This document shows, piece after piece, positions 25,324 to 37,400 of a DNA stretch of 55,200 nucleotides. Both the position numbers and the translations under genes were made by a program. Below the pieces are notes generated by a model. That model was not told the origin of the DNA. It made no database searches and saw nothing but the letters and a program-made list of their open reading frames with translations. Source of the DNA: Steinernema hermaphroditum. Its lineage: Eukaryota > Nematoda > Chromadorea > Rhabditida > Steinernematidae. The first letter of the stretch is position 1, and every line of letters begins with the position of its first letter. The stretch covers positions 1 through 55,200 of the forward strand of contig JAUCMV010000017.1 of assembly GCA_030435675.1 (NCBI GenBank), read 5' to 3'.

Positions 25324-25386
25324 GATCCAATCATAAAAATGCTATGGTCCTTGGCAGGGTTGTGTTAGGCTCGTGCAGTTCTACAA
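25324..25386. repeat. Truncated 63-bp unit with an internal deletion
   Basis: The fragment keeps unit positions 1-27 almost intact, then reads GTCCTTGGCAGGGTTGTGTT, then rejoins the unit end AGGCTCGTGCAGTTCTACAA. The middle resembles a damaged version of TTTGGAGCAGGAGGG fused to the GTTCGATC region, so about 110 bp are missing between roughly unit positions 42 and 146, with several substitutions around the join. It sits in the most homogeneous zone and occurs only once, so it is either a recent rearrangement or an assembly or read-consensus scar. Confidence 0.85.
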
Positions 25387-27638
25387 GATCCAATCATAAA
25401 AATGCTATGGTACTTTGGAGCAGGAGGGTCAGATGCAGAACTCTTTGCATGAACAAGGCCCTATCTGTCTCGAATTGAAAGTTTTGCAGGAAACTAAGAT
25501 AGTCCACAGTAATCCCAACGGGAATAGGCGCGTTCGATCAGGCTCGTGCAGTTCTACAAGATCCAATCATAAAAATGCTATGGTACTTTGGAGCAGGAGG
25601 GTCAGATGCAGAACTCTTTGCATGAACAAGGCCCTATCTGTCTCGAATTGAAAGTTTTGCAGGAAACTAAGATAGTCCACAGTAATCCCAACGGGAATAG
25701 GCGCGTTCGATCAGGCTCGTGCAGTTCTACAAGATCCAATCATAAAAATGCTATGGTACTTTGGAGCAGGAGGGTCAGATGCAGAACTCTTTGCATGAAC
25801 AAGGCCCTATCTGTCTCGAATTGAAAGTTTTGCAGGAAACTAAGATAGTCCACAGTAATCCCAACGGGAATAGGCGCGTTCGATCAGGCTCGTGCAGTTC
25901 TACAAGATCCAATCATAAAAATGCTATGGTACTTTGGAGCAGGAGGGTCAGATGCAGAACTCTTTGTATGAACAAGGCCCTATGCTGTCTCGAATTGAAA
26001 GTTTTGCAGGAAACTAAGATAGTCCACAGGAATTCCAACGAGAGTAGGCGCGTTCGATCAGGCTCGTGCAGTTCTACAAGATCCAATCATAAAAATGCTA
26101 TGGTACTTTGGAGCAGGAGGGTCAGATGCAGAACTCTTTGCATGAACAAGGCCCTATCTGTCTCGAATTGAAAGTTTTGCAGGAAACTAAGATAGTCCAC
26201 AGTAATCCCAACGGGAATAGGCGCGTTCGATCAGGCTCGTGCAGTTCTACAAGATCCAATCATAAAAATGCTATGGTACTTTGGAGCAGGAGGGTCAGAT
26301 GCAGAACTCTTTGCATGAACAAGGCCCTATCTGTCTCGAATTGAAAGTTTTGCAGGAAACTAAGATAGTCCACAGTAATCCCAACGGGAATAGGCGCGTT
26401 CGATCAGGCTCGTGCAGTTCTACAAGATCCAATCATAAAAATGCTATGGTACTTTGGAGCAGGAGGGTCAGATGCAGAACTCTTTGCATGAACAAGGCCC
26501 TATCTGTCTCGAATTGAAAGTTTTGCAGGAAACTAAGATAGTCCACAGGTAATCCCAACGGGAATAGGCGCGTTCGATCAGGCTCGTGCAGTTCTACAAG
26601 ATCCAATCATAAAAATGCTATGGTACTTTGGAGCAGGAGGGTCAGATGCAGAACTCTTTGCATGAACAAGGCCCTATCTGTCTCGAATTGAAAGTTTTGC
26701 AGGAAACTAAGATAGTCCACAGTAATCCCAACGGGAATAGGCGCGTTCGATCAGGCTCGTGCAGTTCTACAAGATCCAATCATAAAAATGCTATGGTACT
26801 TTGGAGCAGGAGGGTCAGATGCAGAACTCTTTGCATGAACAAGGCCCTATCTGTCTCGAATTGAAAGTTTTGCAGGAAACTAAGATAGTCCACAGTAATC
26901 CCAACGGGAATAGGCGCGTTCGATCAGGCTCGTGCAGTTCTACAAGATCCAATCATAAAAATGCTATGGTACTTTGGAGCAGGAGGGTCAGATGCAGAGC
27001 TCTTGGTGTGAGCAAGGGCCTTGCTGTCTCGAATTGAAAGTTTTGCAGGAAACTAAGATAGTCCACAGGTAATACCAACGAGAATAGGCGCGTTCGATCA
27101 GGCTCGTGCAGTTCTACAAGATCCAATCATAAAAATGCTATGGTACTTTGGAGCAGGAGGGTCAGATGCAGAACTCTTTGCATGAACAAGGCCCTATCTG
27201 TCTCGAATTGAAAGTTTTGCAGGAAACTAAGATAGTCCACAGTAATCCCAACGGGAATAGGCGCGTTCGATCAGGCTCGTGCAGTTCTACAAGATCCAAT
27301 CATAAAAATGCTATGGTACTTTGGAGCAGGAGGGTCAGATGCAGAACTCTTTGCATGAACAAGGCCCTATCTGTCTCGAATTGAAAGTTTTGCAGGAAAC
27401 TAAGATAGTCCACAGTAATCCCAACGGGAATAGGCGCGTTCGATCAGGCTCGTGCAGTTCTACAAGATCCAATCATAAAAATGCTATGGTACTTTGGAGC
27501 AGGAGGGTCAGATGCAGAGCTCTTTGCATGAACAAGGCCCTATCTGTCTCGAATTGAAAGTTTTGCAGGAAACTAAGATAGTCCACAGTAATCCCAACGG
27601 GAATAGGCGCGTTCGATCAGGCTCGTGCAGTTCTACAA

Positions 27639-29195
27639 GATCCAATCATAAAAATGCTATGGTACTTTGGAGCAGGAGGGTCAGATGCAGAACTCTTTGC
27701 ATGATCAAGGGCCTTTCTGTCTCGAATTGAAAGTTTTGCAGGAAACTAAGATAGTCCACAGTAATCCCAACGGGAATAGGCGCGTTCGATCAGGCTCGTG
27801 CAGTTCTACAAGATCCAATCATAAAAATGCTATGGTACTTTGGAGCAGGAGGGTCAGATGCAGAACTCTTTGCATGAACAAGGCCCTATCTGTCTCGAAT
27901 TGAAAGTTTTGCAGGAAACTAAGATAGTCCACAGTAATCCCAACGGGAATAGGCGCGTTCGATCAGGCTCGTGCAGTTCTACAAGATCCAATCATAAAAA
28001 TGCTATGGTACTTTGGAGCAGGAGGGTCAGATGCAGAACTCTTTGCATGAACAAGGCCCTATCTGTCTCGAATTGAAAGTTTTGCAGGAAACTAAGATAG
28101 TCCACAGTAATCCCAACGGGAATAGGCGCGTTCGATCAGGCTCGTGCAGTTCTACAAGATCCAATCATAAAAATGCTATGGTACTTTGGAGCAGGAGGGT
28201 CAGATGCAGAACTCTTTGCATGAACAAGGCCCTATCTGTCTCGAATTGAAAGTTTTGCAGGAAACTAAGATAGTCCACAGTAATCCCAACGGGAATAGGC
28301 GCGTTCGATCAGGCTCGTGCAGTTCTACAAGATCCAATCATAAAAATGCTATGGTACTTTGGAGCAGGAGGGTCAGATGCAGAACTCTTTGCTTGATCAA
28401 GGGCCTTTCTGTCTCGAATTGAAAGTTTTGCAGGAAACTAAGATAGTCCACAGTAATCCCAACGGGAATAGGCGCGTTCGATCAGGCTCGTGCAGTTCTA
28501 CAAGATCCAATCATAAAAATGCTATGGTACTTTGGAGCAGGAGGGTCAGATGCAGAACTCTTTGCATGAACAAGGCCCTATCTGTCTCGAATTGAAAGTT
28601 TTGCAGGAAACTAAGATAGTCCACAGTAATCCCAACGGGAATAGGCGCGTTCGATCAGGCTCGTGCAGTTCTACAAGATCCAATCATAAAAATGCTATGG
28701 TACTTTGGAGCAGGAGGGTCAGATGCAGAACTCTTTGTATGAACAAGGCCCTATCTGTCTCGAATTGAAAGTTTTGCAGGAAACTAAGATAGTCCACAGT
28801 AATCCCAACGGGAATAGGCGCGTTCGATCAGGCTCGTGCAGTTCTACAAGATCCAATCATAAAAATGCTATGGTACTTTGGAGCAGGAGGGTCAGATGCA
28901 GAACTCTTTGCATGAACAAGGCCCTATCTGTCTCGAATTGAAAGTTTTGCAGGAAACTAAGATAGTCCACAGTAATCCCAACGGGAATAGGCGCGTTCGA
29001 TCAGGCTCGTGCAGTTCTACAAGATCCAATCATAAAAATGCTATGGTACTTTGGAGCAGGAGGGTCAGATGCAGAACTCTTTGTATGATCAAGGGCCTTT
29101 CTGTCTCGAATTGAAAGTTTTGCAGGAAACTAAGATAGTCCACAGGAATCCCAACGGGAATAGGCGCGTTCGATCAGGCTCGTGCAGTTCTACAA
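27639..29195. repeat. Four-unit higher-order repeat of 692 bp, marked by ATGATCAAGGG
   Basis: A V2 variant with TGATCAAGGGCCTTTCTG appears at about 27703, 28395 and 29087, spaced exactly 692 bp (four 173-bp units). The marked units start at 27639, 28331 and 29023, each separated by three standard GCATG or GTATG units. Small private differences separate the copies (GCATGATC, GCTTGATC, GTATGATC). A related unit near 20023 (GTATGATCAAGGCC) shows the marker existed elsewhere in the zone. The marker also adds a third GATC site to the unit. Confidence 0.8.
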
Positions 29196-31446
29196 GATCC
29201 AATCATAAAAATGCTATGGTACTTTGGAGCAGGAGGGTCAGATGCAGAGCTCTTGGTGTGAGCAAGGGCCTTGCTGTCTCGAATTGAAAGTTTTGCAGGA
29301 AACTAAGATAGTCCACAGTAATCCCAACGGGAGTAGGCGCGTTCGATCAGGCTCGTGCAGTTCTACAAGATCCAATCATAAAAATGCTATGGTACTTTGG
29401 AGCAGGAGGGTCAGATGCAGAACTCTTTGCATGAACAAGGCCCTATCTGTCTCGAATTGAAAGTTTTGCAGGAAACTAAGATAGTCCACAGTAATCCCAA
29501 CGGGAATAGGCGCGTTCGATCAGGCTCGTGCAGTTCTACAAGATCCAATCATAAAAATGCTATGGTACTTTGGAGCAGGAGGGTCAGATGCAGAACTCTT
29601 TGCATGAACAAGGCCCTATCTGTCTCGAATTGAAAGTTTTGCAGGAAACTAAGATAGTCCACAGTAATCCCAACGGGAATAGGCGCGTTCGATCAGGCTC
29701 GTGCAGTTCTACAAGATCCAATCATAAAAATGCTATGGTACTTTGGAGCAGGAGGGTCAGATGCAGAACTCTTTGCATGAACAAGGCCCTATCTGTCTCG
29801 AATTGAAAGTTTTGCAGGAAACTAAGATAGTCCACAGTAATCCCAACGGGAATAGGCGCGTTCGATCAGGCTCGTGCAGTTCTACAAGATCCAATCATAA
29901 AAATGCTATGGTACTTTGGAGCAGGAGGGTCAGATGCAGAACTCTTTGCATGAACAAGGCCCTATCTGTCTCGAATTGAAAGTTTTGCAGGAAACTAAGA
30001 TAGTCCACAGTAATCCCAACGGGAATAGGCGCGTTCGATCAGGCTCGTGCAGTTCTACAAGATCCAATCATAAAAATGCTATGGTACTTTGGAGCAGGAG
30101 GGTCAGATGCAGAACTCTTTGCATGAACAAGGCCCTATCTGTCTCGAATTGAAAGTTTTGCAGGAAACTAAGATAGTCCACAGTAATCCCAACGGGAATA
30201 GGCGCGTTCGATCAGGCTCGTGCAGTTCTACAAGATCCAATCATAAAAATGCTATGGTACTTTGGAGCAGGAGGGTCAGATGCAGAACTCTTTGCATGAA
30301 CAAGGCCCTATCTGTCTCGAATTGAAAGTTTTGCAGGAAACTAAGATAGTCCACAGTAATCCCAACGGGAATAGGCGCGTTCGATCAGGCTCGTGCAGTT
30401 CTACAAGATCCAATCATAAAAATGCTATGGTACTTTGGAGCAGGAGGGTCAGATGCAGAACTCTTTGCATGAACAAGGCCCTATCTGTCTCGAATTGAAA
30501 GTTTTGCAGGAAACTAAGATAGTCCACAGTAATCCCAACGGGAATAGGCGCGTTCGATCAGGCTCGTGCAGTTCTACAAGATCCAATCATAAAAATGCTA
30601 TGGTACTTTGGAGCAGGAGGGTCAGATGCAGAACTCTTTGCATGAACAAGGCCCTATCTGTCTCGAATTGAAAGTTTTGCAGGAAACTAAGATAGTCCAC
30701 AGTAATCCCAACGGGAATAGGCGCGTTCGATCAGGCTCGTGCAGTTCTACAAGATCCAATCATAAAAATGCTATGGTACTTTGGAGCAGGAGGGTCAGAT
30801 GCAGAGCTCTTTGCATGAACAAGGCCCTATCTGTCTCGAATTGAAAGTTTTGCAGGAAACTAAGATAGTCCACAGTAATCCCAACGGGAATAGGCGCGTT
30901 CGATCAGGCTCGTGCAGTTCTACAAGATCCAATCATAAAAATGCTATGGTACTTTGGAGCAGGAGGGTCAGATGCAGAGCTCTTTGCATGAACAAGGCCC
31001 TATCTGTCTCGAATTGAAAGTTTTGCAGGAAACTAAGATAGTCCACAGTAATCCCAACGGGAATAGGCGCGTTCGATCAGGCTCGTGCAGTTCTACAAGA
31101 TCCAATCATAAAAATGATATGGTACTTTGGAGCAGGAGGGTCAGATGCAGAGCTCTTGGTGCATGAGCAAGGGCCCTGCTGTCTCGAATTGAAAGTTTTG
31201 CAGGAAACTAAGATAGTCCACAGGAAACCCAACGGGAATAGGCGCGTTCGATCAGGCTCGTGCAGTTCTACAAGATCCAATCATAAAAATGCTATGGTAC
31301 TTTGGAGCAGGAGGGTCAGATGCAGAACTCTTTGCATGAACAAGGCCCTATCTGTCTCGAATTGAAAGTTTTGCAGGAAACTAAGATAGTCCACAGTAAT
31401 CCCAACGGGAATAGGCGCGTTCGATCAGGCTCGTGCAGTTCTACAA

Positions 31447-34400
31447 GATCCAATCATAAAAATGCTATGGTACTTTGGAGCAGGAGGGTCAGATGCAGAG
31501 CTCTTTGTATGAGCAAGGCCCTATCTGTCTCGAATTGAAAGTTTTGCAGGAAACTAAGATAGTCCACAGGAAATCCCAACGAGAATAGGCGCGTTCGATC
31601 AGGCTCGTGCAGTTCTACAAGATCCAATCATAAAAATGATATGGTACTTTGGAGCAGGAGGGTCAGATGCAGAGCTCTTTGTATGAACAAGGCCCTATCT
31701 GTCTCGAATTGAAAGTTTTGCAGGAAACTAAGATAGTCCACAGTAATCCCAACGGGAATAGGCGCGTTCGATCAGGCTCGTGCAGTTCTACAAGATCCAA
31801 TCATAAAAATGCTATGGTACTTTGGAGCAGGAGGGTCAGATGCAGAGCTCTTTGTATGAGCAAGGGCCTATGCTGTCTCGAATTGAAAGTTTTGCAGGAA
31901 ACTAAGATAGTCCACAGTAATCCCAACGGGAATAGGCGCGTTCGATCAGGCTCGTGCAGTTCTACAAGATCCAATCATAAAAATGCTATGGTACTTTGGA
32001 GCAGGAGGGTCAGATGCAGAACTCTTTGTATGAGCAAGGCCCAAGCTGTCTCGAATTGAAAGTTTTGCAGGAAACTAAGATAGTCCACAGTAATCCCAAC
32101 GAGAATAGGCGCGTTCGATCAGGCTCGTGCAGTTCTACAAGATCCAATCATAAAAATGATATGGTACTTTGGAGCAGGAGGGTCAGATGCAGAGCTTTTG
32201 GTATGAGCAAGGGCCCTGCTGTCTCGAATTGAAAGTTTTGCAGGAAACTAAGATAGTCCACAGTAATCCCAACGGGAATAGGCGCGTTCGATCAGGCTCG
32301 TGCAGTTCTACAAGATCCAATCATAAAAATGATATGGTACTTTGGAGCAGGAGGGTCAGATGCAGAACTCTTTGTATGAACAAGGCCCTATCTGTCTCGA
32401 ATTGAAAGTTTTGCAGGAAACTAAGATAGTCCACAGGAAATCCAACGGGAATAGGCGCGTTCGATCAGGCTCGTGCAGTTCTACAAGATCCAATCATAAA
32501 AATGCTATGGTACTTTGGAGCAGGAGGGTCAGATGCAGAGCTTTTGGTATGAGCAAGGCCCTTTCTGTCTCGAATTGAAAGTTTTGCAGGAAACTAAGAT
32601 AGTCCACAGGAAATCCAACGGGAGTAGGCGCGTTCGATCAGGCTCGTGCAGTTCTACAAGATCCAATCATAAAAATGATATGGTACTTTGGAGCAGGAGG
32701 GTCAGATGCAGAACTTTTGGTATGAGCAAGGGCCCTGCTGTCTCGAATTGAAAGTTTTGCAGGAAACTAAGATAGTCCACAGTAATCCCAACGGGAATAG
32801 GCGCGTTCGATCAGGCTCGTGCAGTTCTACAAGATCCACTCATAAAAATGATATGGTACTTTGGAGCAGGAGGGTCAGATGCAGAGCTTTTGGTATGAGC
32901 AAGGGCCCTGCTGTCTCGAATTGAAAGTTTTGCAGGAAACTAAGATAGTCCACAGTAATCCCAACGGGAATAGGCGCGTTCGATCAGGCTCGTGCAGTTC
33001 TACAAGATCCAATCATAAAAATGATATGGTACTTTGGAGCAGGAGGGTCAGATGCAGAAATCTTTGTATGAACAAGGCCCTATCTGTCTCGAATTGAAAG
33101 TTTTGCAGGAAACTAAGATAGTCCACAGGAATCCCAACGGGAATAGGCGCGTTCGATCAGGCTCGTGCAGTTCTACAAGATCCAATCATAAAAATGCTAT
33201 GGTACTTTGGAGCAGGAGGGTCAGATGCAGAGCTTTTGGTATGAGCAAGGCCCTATCTGTCTCGAATTGAAAGTTTTGCAGGAAACTAAGATAGTCCACA
33301 GGAAATCCAACGAGAGTAGGCGCGTTCGATCAGGCTCGTGCAGTTCTACAAGATCCAATCATAAAAATGATATGGTACTTTGGAGCAGGAGGGTCAGATG
33401 CAGAGCTTTTGGTATGAGCAAGGGCCCTGCTGTCTCGAATTGAAAGTTTTGCAGGAAACTAAGATAGTCCACAGTAATCCCAACGGGAATAGGCGCGTTC
33501 GATCAGGCTCGTGCAGTTCTACAAGATCCACTCATAAAAATGATATGGTACTTTGGAGCAGGAGGGTCAGATGCAGAGCTTTTGGTATGAGCAAGGGCCC
33601 TGCTGTCTCGAATTGAAAGTTTTGCAGGAAACTAAGATAGTCCACAGGAAATCCAACGAGAGTAGGCGCGTTCGATCAGGCTCGTGCAGTTCTACAAGAT
33701 CCAATCATAAAAATGATATGGTACTTTGGAGCAGGAGGGTCAGATGCAGAGCTTTTGGTATGAGCAAGGGCCCTGCTGTCTCGAATTGAAAGTTTTGCAG
33801 GAAACTAAGATAGTCCACAGTAATCCCAACGGGAATAGGCGCGTTCGATCAGGCTCGTGCAGTTCTACAAGATCCACTCATAAAAATGATATGGTACTTT
33901 GGAGCAGGAGGGTCAGATGCAGAGCTTTTGGTATGAGCAAGGGCCCTGCTGTCTCGAATTGAAAGTTTTGCAGGAAACTAAGATAGTCCACAGTAATCCC
34001 AACGGGAATAGGCGCGTTCGATCAGGCTCGTGCAGTTCTACAAGATCCAATCATAAAAATGATATGGTACTTTGGAGCAGGAGGGTCAGATGCAGAAATC
34101 TTTGTATGAACAAGGCCCTATCTGTCTCGAATTGAAAGTTTTGCAGGAAACTAAGATAGTCCACAGGAATCCCAACGGGAATAGGCGCGTTCGATCAGGC
34201 TCGTGCAGTTCTACAAGATCCAATCATAAAAATGATATGGTACTTTGGAGCAGGAGGGTCAGATGCAGAACTCTTTGTATGAACAAGGCCCTATCTGTCT
34301 CGAATTGAAAGTTTTGCAGGAAACTAAGATAGTCCACAGGAATCCCAACGGGAATAGGCGCGTTCGATCAGGCTCGTGCAGTTCTACAAGATCCAATCAT

Positions 34401-37400
34401 AAAAATGCTATGGTACTTTGGAGCAGGAGGGTCAGATGCAGAACTTTTTGTATGAGCAAGGCCCTATCTGTCTCGAATTGAAAGTTTTGCAGGAAACTAA
34501 GATAGTCCACAGTAATCCCAACGGGAATAGGCGCGTTCGATCAGGCTCGTGCAGTTCTACAAGATCCAATCATAAAAATGCTATGGTACTTTGGAGCAGG
34601 AGGGTCAGATGCAGAGCTTTTGGTATGAGCAAGGGCCCTGCTGTCTCGAATTGAAAGTTTTGCAGGAAACTAAGATAGTCCACAGTAATCCCAACGGGAA
34701 TAGGCGCGTTCGATCAGGCTCGTGCAGTTCTACAAGATCCAATCATAAAAATGCTATGGTACTTTGGAGCAGGAGGGTCAGATGCAGAGCTTTTGGTATG
34801 AGCAAGGCCCTATCTGTCTCGAATTGAAAGTTTTGCAGGAAACTAAGATAGTCCACAGGAATCCCAACGGGAATAGGCGCGTTCGATCAGGCTCGTGCAG
34901 TTCTACAAGATCCAATCATAAAAATGATATGGTACTTTGGAGCAGGAGGGTCAGATGCAGAGCTTTTGGTATGAGCAAGGGCCCTGCTGTCTCGAATTGA
35001 AAGTTTTGCAGGAAACTAAGATAGTCCACAGTAATCCCAACGGGAATAGGCGCGTTCGATCAGGCTCGTGCAGTTCTACAAGATCCAATCATAAAAATGC
35101 TATGGTACTTTGGAGCAGGAGGGTCAGATGCAGAGCTTTTGGTATGAGCAAGGCCCTATCTGTCTCGAATTGAAAGTTTTGCAGGAAACTAAGATAGTCC
35201 ACAGGAAATCCAACGAGAGTAGGCGCGTTCGATCAGGCTCGTGCAGTTCTACAAGATCCAATCATAAAAATGATATGGTACTTTGGAGCAGGAGGGTCAG
35301 ATGCAGAGCTTTTGGTATGAGCAAGGGCCCTAGCTGTCTCGAATTGAAAGTTTTGCAGGAAACTAAGATAGTCCACAGTAATCCCAACGGGAATAGGCGC
35401 GTTCGATCAGGCTCGTGCAGTTCTACAAGATCCAATCATAAAAATGATATGGTACTTTGGAGCAGGAGGGTCAGATGCAGAGCTTTTGGTATGAGCAAGG
35501 GCCCTAGCTGTCTCGAATTGAAAGTTTTGCAGGAAACTAAGATAGTCCACAGTAATCCCAACGGGAATAGGCGCGTTCGATCAGGCTCGTGCAGTTCTAC
35601 AAGATCCAATCATAAAAATGATATGGTACTTTGGAGCAGGAGGGTCAGATGCAGAACTCTTTGTATGAACAAGGCCCTATCTGTCTCGAATTGAAAGTTT
35701 TGCAGGAAACTAAGATAGTCCACAGGAAATCCCAACGGGAATAGGCGCGTTCGATCAGGCTCGTGCAGTTCTACAAGATCCAATCATAAAAATGCTATGG
35801 TACTTTGGAGCAGGAGGGTCAGATGCAGAGCTTTTGGTATGAGCAAGGCCCTATCTGTCTCGAATTGAAAGTTTTGCAGGAAACTAAGATAGTCCACAGG
35901 AAATCCAACGAGAGTAGGCGCGTTCGATCAGGCTCGTGCAGTTCTACAAGATCCAATCATAAAAATGATATGGTACTTTGGAGCAGGAGGGTCAGATGCA
36001 GAGCTTTTGGTATGAGCAAGGGCCCTGCTGTCTCGAATTGAAAGTTTTGCAGGAAACTAAGATAGTCCACAGTAATCCCAACGGGAATAGGCGCGTTCGA
36101 TCAGGCTCGTGCAGTTCTACAAGATCCACTCATAAAAATGATATGGTACTTTGGAGCAGGAGGGTCAGATGCAGAGCTTTTGGTATGAGCAAGGGCCCTG
36201 CTGTCTCGAATTGAAAGTTTTGCAGGAAACTAAGATAGTCCACAGTAATCCCAACGGGAATAGGCGCGTTCGATCAGGCTCGTGCAGTTCTACAAGATCC
36301 AATCATAAAAATGATATGGTACTTTGGAGCAGGAGGGTCAGATGCAGAAATCTTTGTATGAACAAGGCCCTATCTGTCTCGAATTGAAAGTTTTGCAGGA
36401 AACTAAGATAGTCCACAGGAATCCCAACGGGAATAGGCGCGTTCGATCAGGCTCGTGCAGTTCTACAAGATCCAATCATAAAAATGCTATGGTACTTTGG
36501 AGCAGGAGGGTCAGATGCAGAGCTTTTGGTATGAGCAAGGCCCTATCTGTCTCGAATTGAAAGTTTTGCAGGAAACTAAGATAGTCCACAGGAAATCCAA
36601 CGAGAGTAGGCGCGTTCGATCAGGCTCGTGCAGTTCTACAAGATCCAATCATAAAAATGCTATGGTACTTTGGAGCAGGAGGGTCAGATGCAGAGCTTTT
36701 GGTATGAGCAAGGCCCTATCTGTCTCGAATTGAAAGTTTTGCAGGAAACTAAGATAGTCCACAGGAATCCCAACGGGAATAGGCGCGTTCGATCAGGCTC
36801 GTGCAGTTCTACAAGATCCAATCATAAAAATGCTATGGTACTTTGGAGCAGGAGGGTCAGATGCAGAGCTTTTGGTATGAGCAAGGGCCCTGCTGTCTCG
36901 AATTGAAAGTTTTGCAGGAAACTAAGATAGTCCACAGTAATCCCAACGGGAATAGGCGCGTTCGATCAGGCTCGTGCAGTTCTACAAGATCCAATCATAA
37001 AAATGATATGGTACTTTGGAGCAGGAGGGTCAGATGCAGAAATCTTTGTATGAACAAGGCCCTATCTGTCTCGAATTGAAAGTTTTGCAGGAAACTAAGA
37101 TAGTCCACAGGAATCCCAACGGGAATAGGCGCGTTCGATCAGGCTCGTGCAGTTCTACAAGATCCAATCATAAAAATGCTATGGTACTTTGGAGCAGGAG
37201 GGTCAGATGCAGAGCTCTTTGGTATGAACAAGGCCCTATCTGTCTCGAATTGAAAGTTTTGCAGGAAACTAAGATAGTCCACAGGAATCCCAACGGGAAT
37301 AGGCGCGTTCGATCAGGCTCGTGCAGTTCTACAAGATCCAATCATAAAAATGATATGGTACTTTGGAGCAGGAGGGTCAGATGCAGAGCTTTTGGTATGA

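Larger units (their letters stand above)
17363..31446. repeat. Array zone B3: highly homogenised core
   Basis: Eighty-one full units plus one 63-bp fragment. Nearly all carry GCATGAAC in V2 and AGTAATCCCAACGGGAAT in V3. Long runs have no length change at all: 18 units from 17363 to 20476, 17 units from 22210 to 25150, and 22 units from 27120 to 30925. Many consecutive units look identical or differ by one base (for example GAAGAAGG near 18812, CACGGTAATC near 19040, CTTTTCATG near 19497). Exceptions are scattered GGTGTGAGC units (near 20710, 21578, 22271, 23652, 27006 and 29256). This is the most recently amplified part of the window. Confidence 0.9.
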
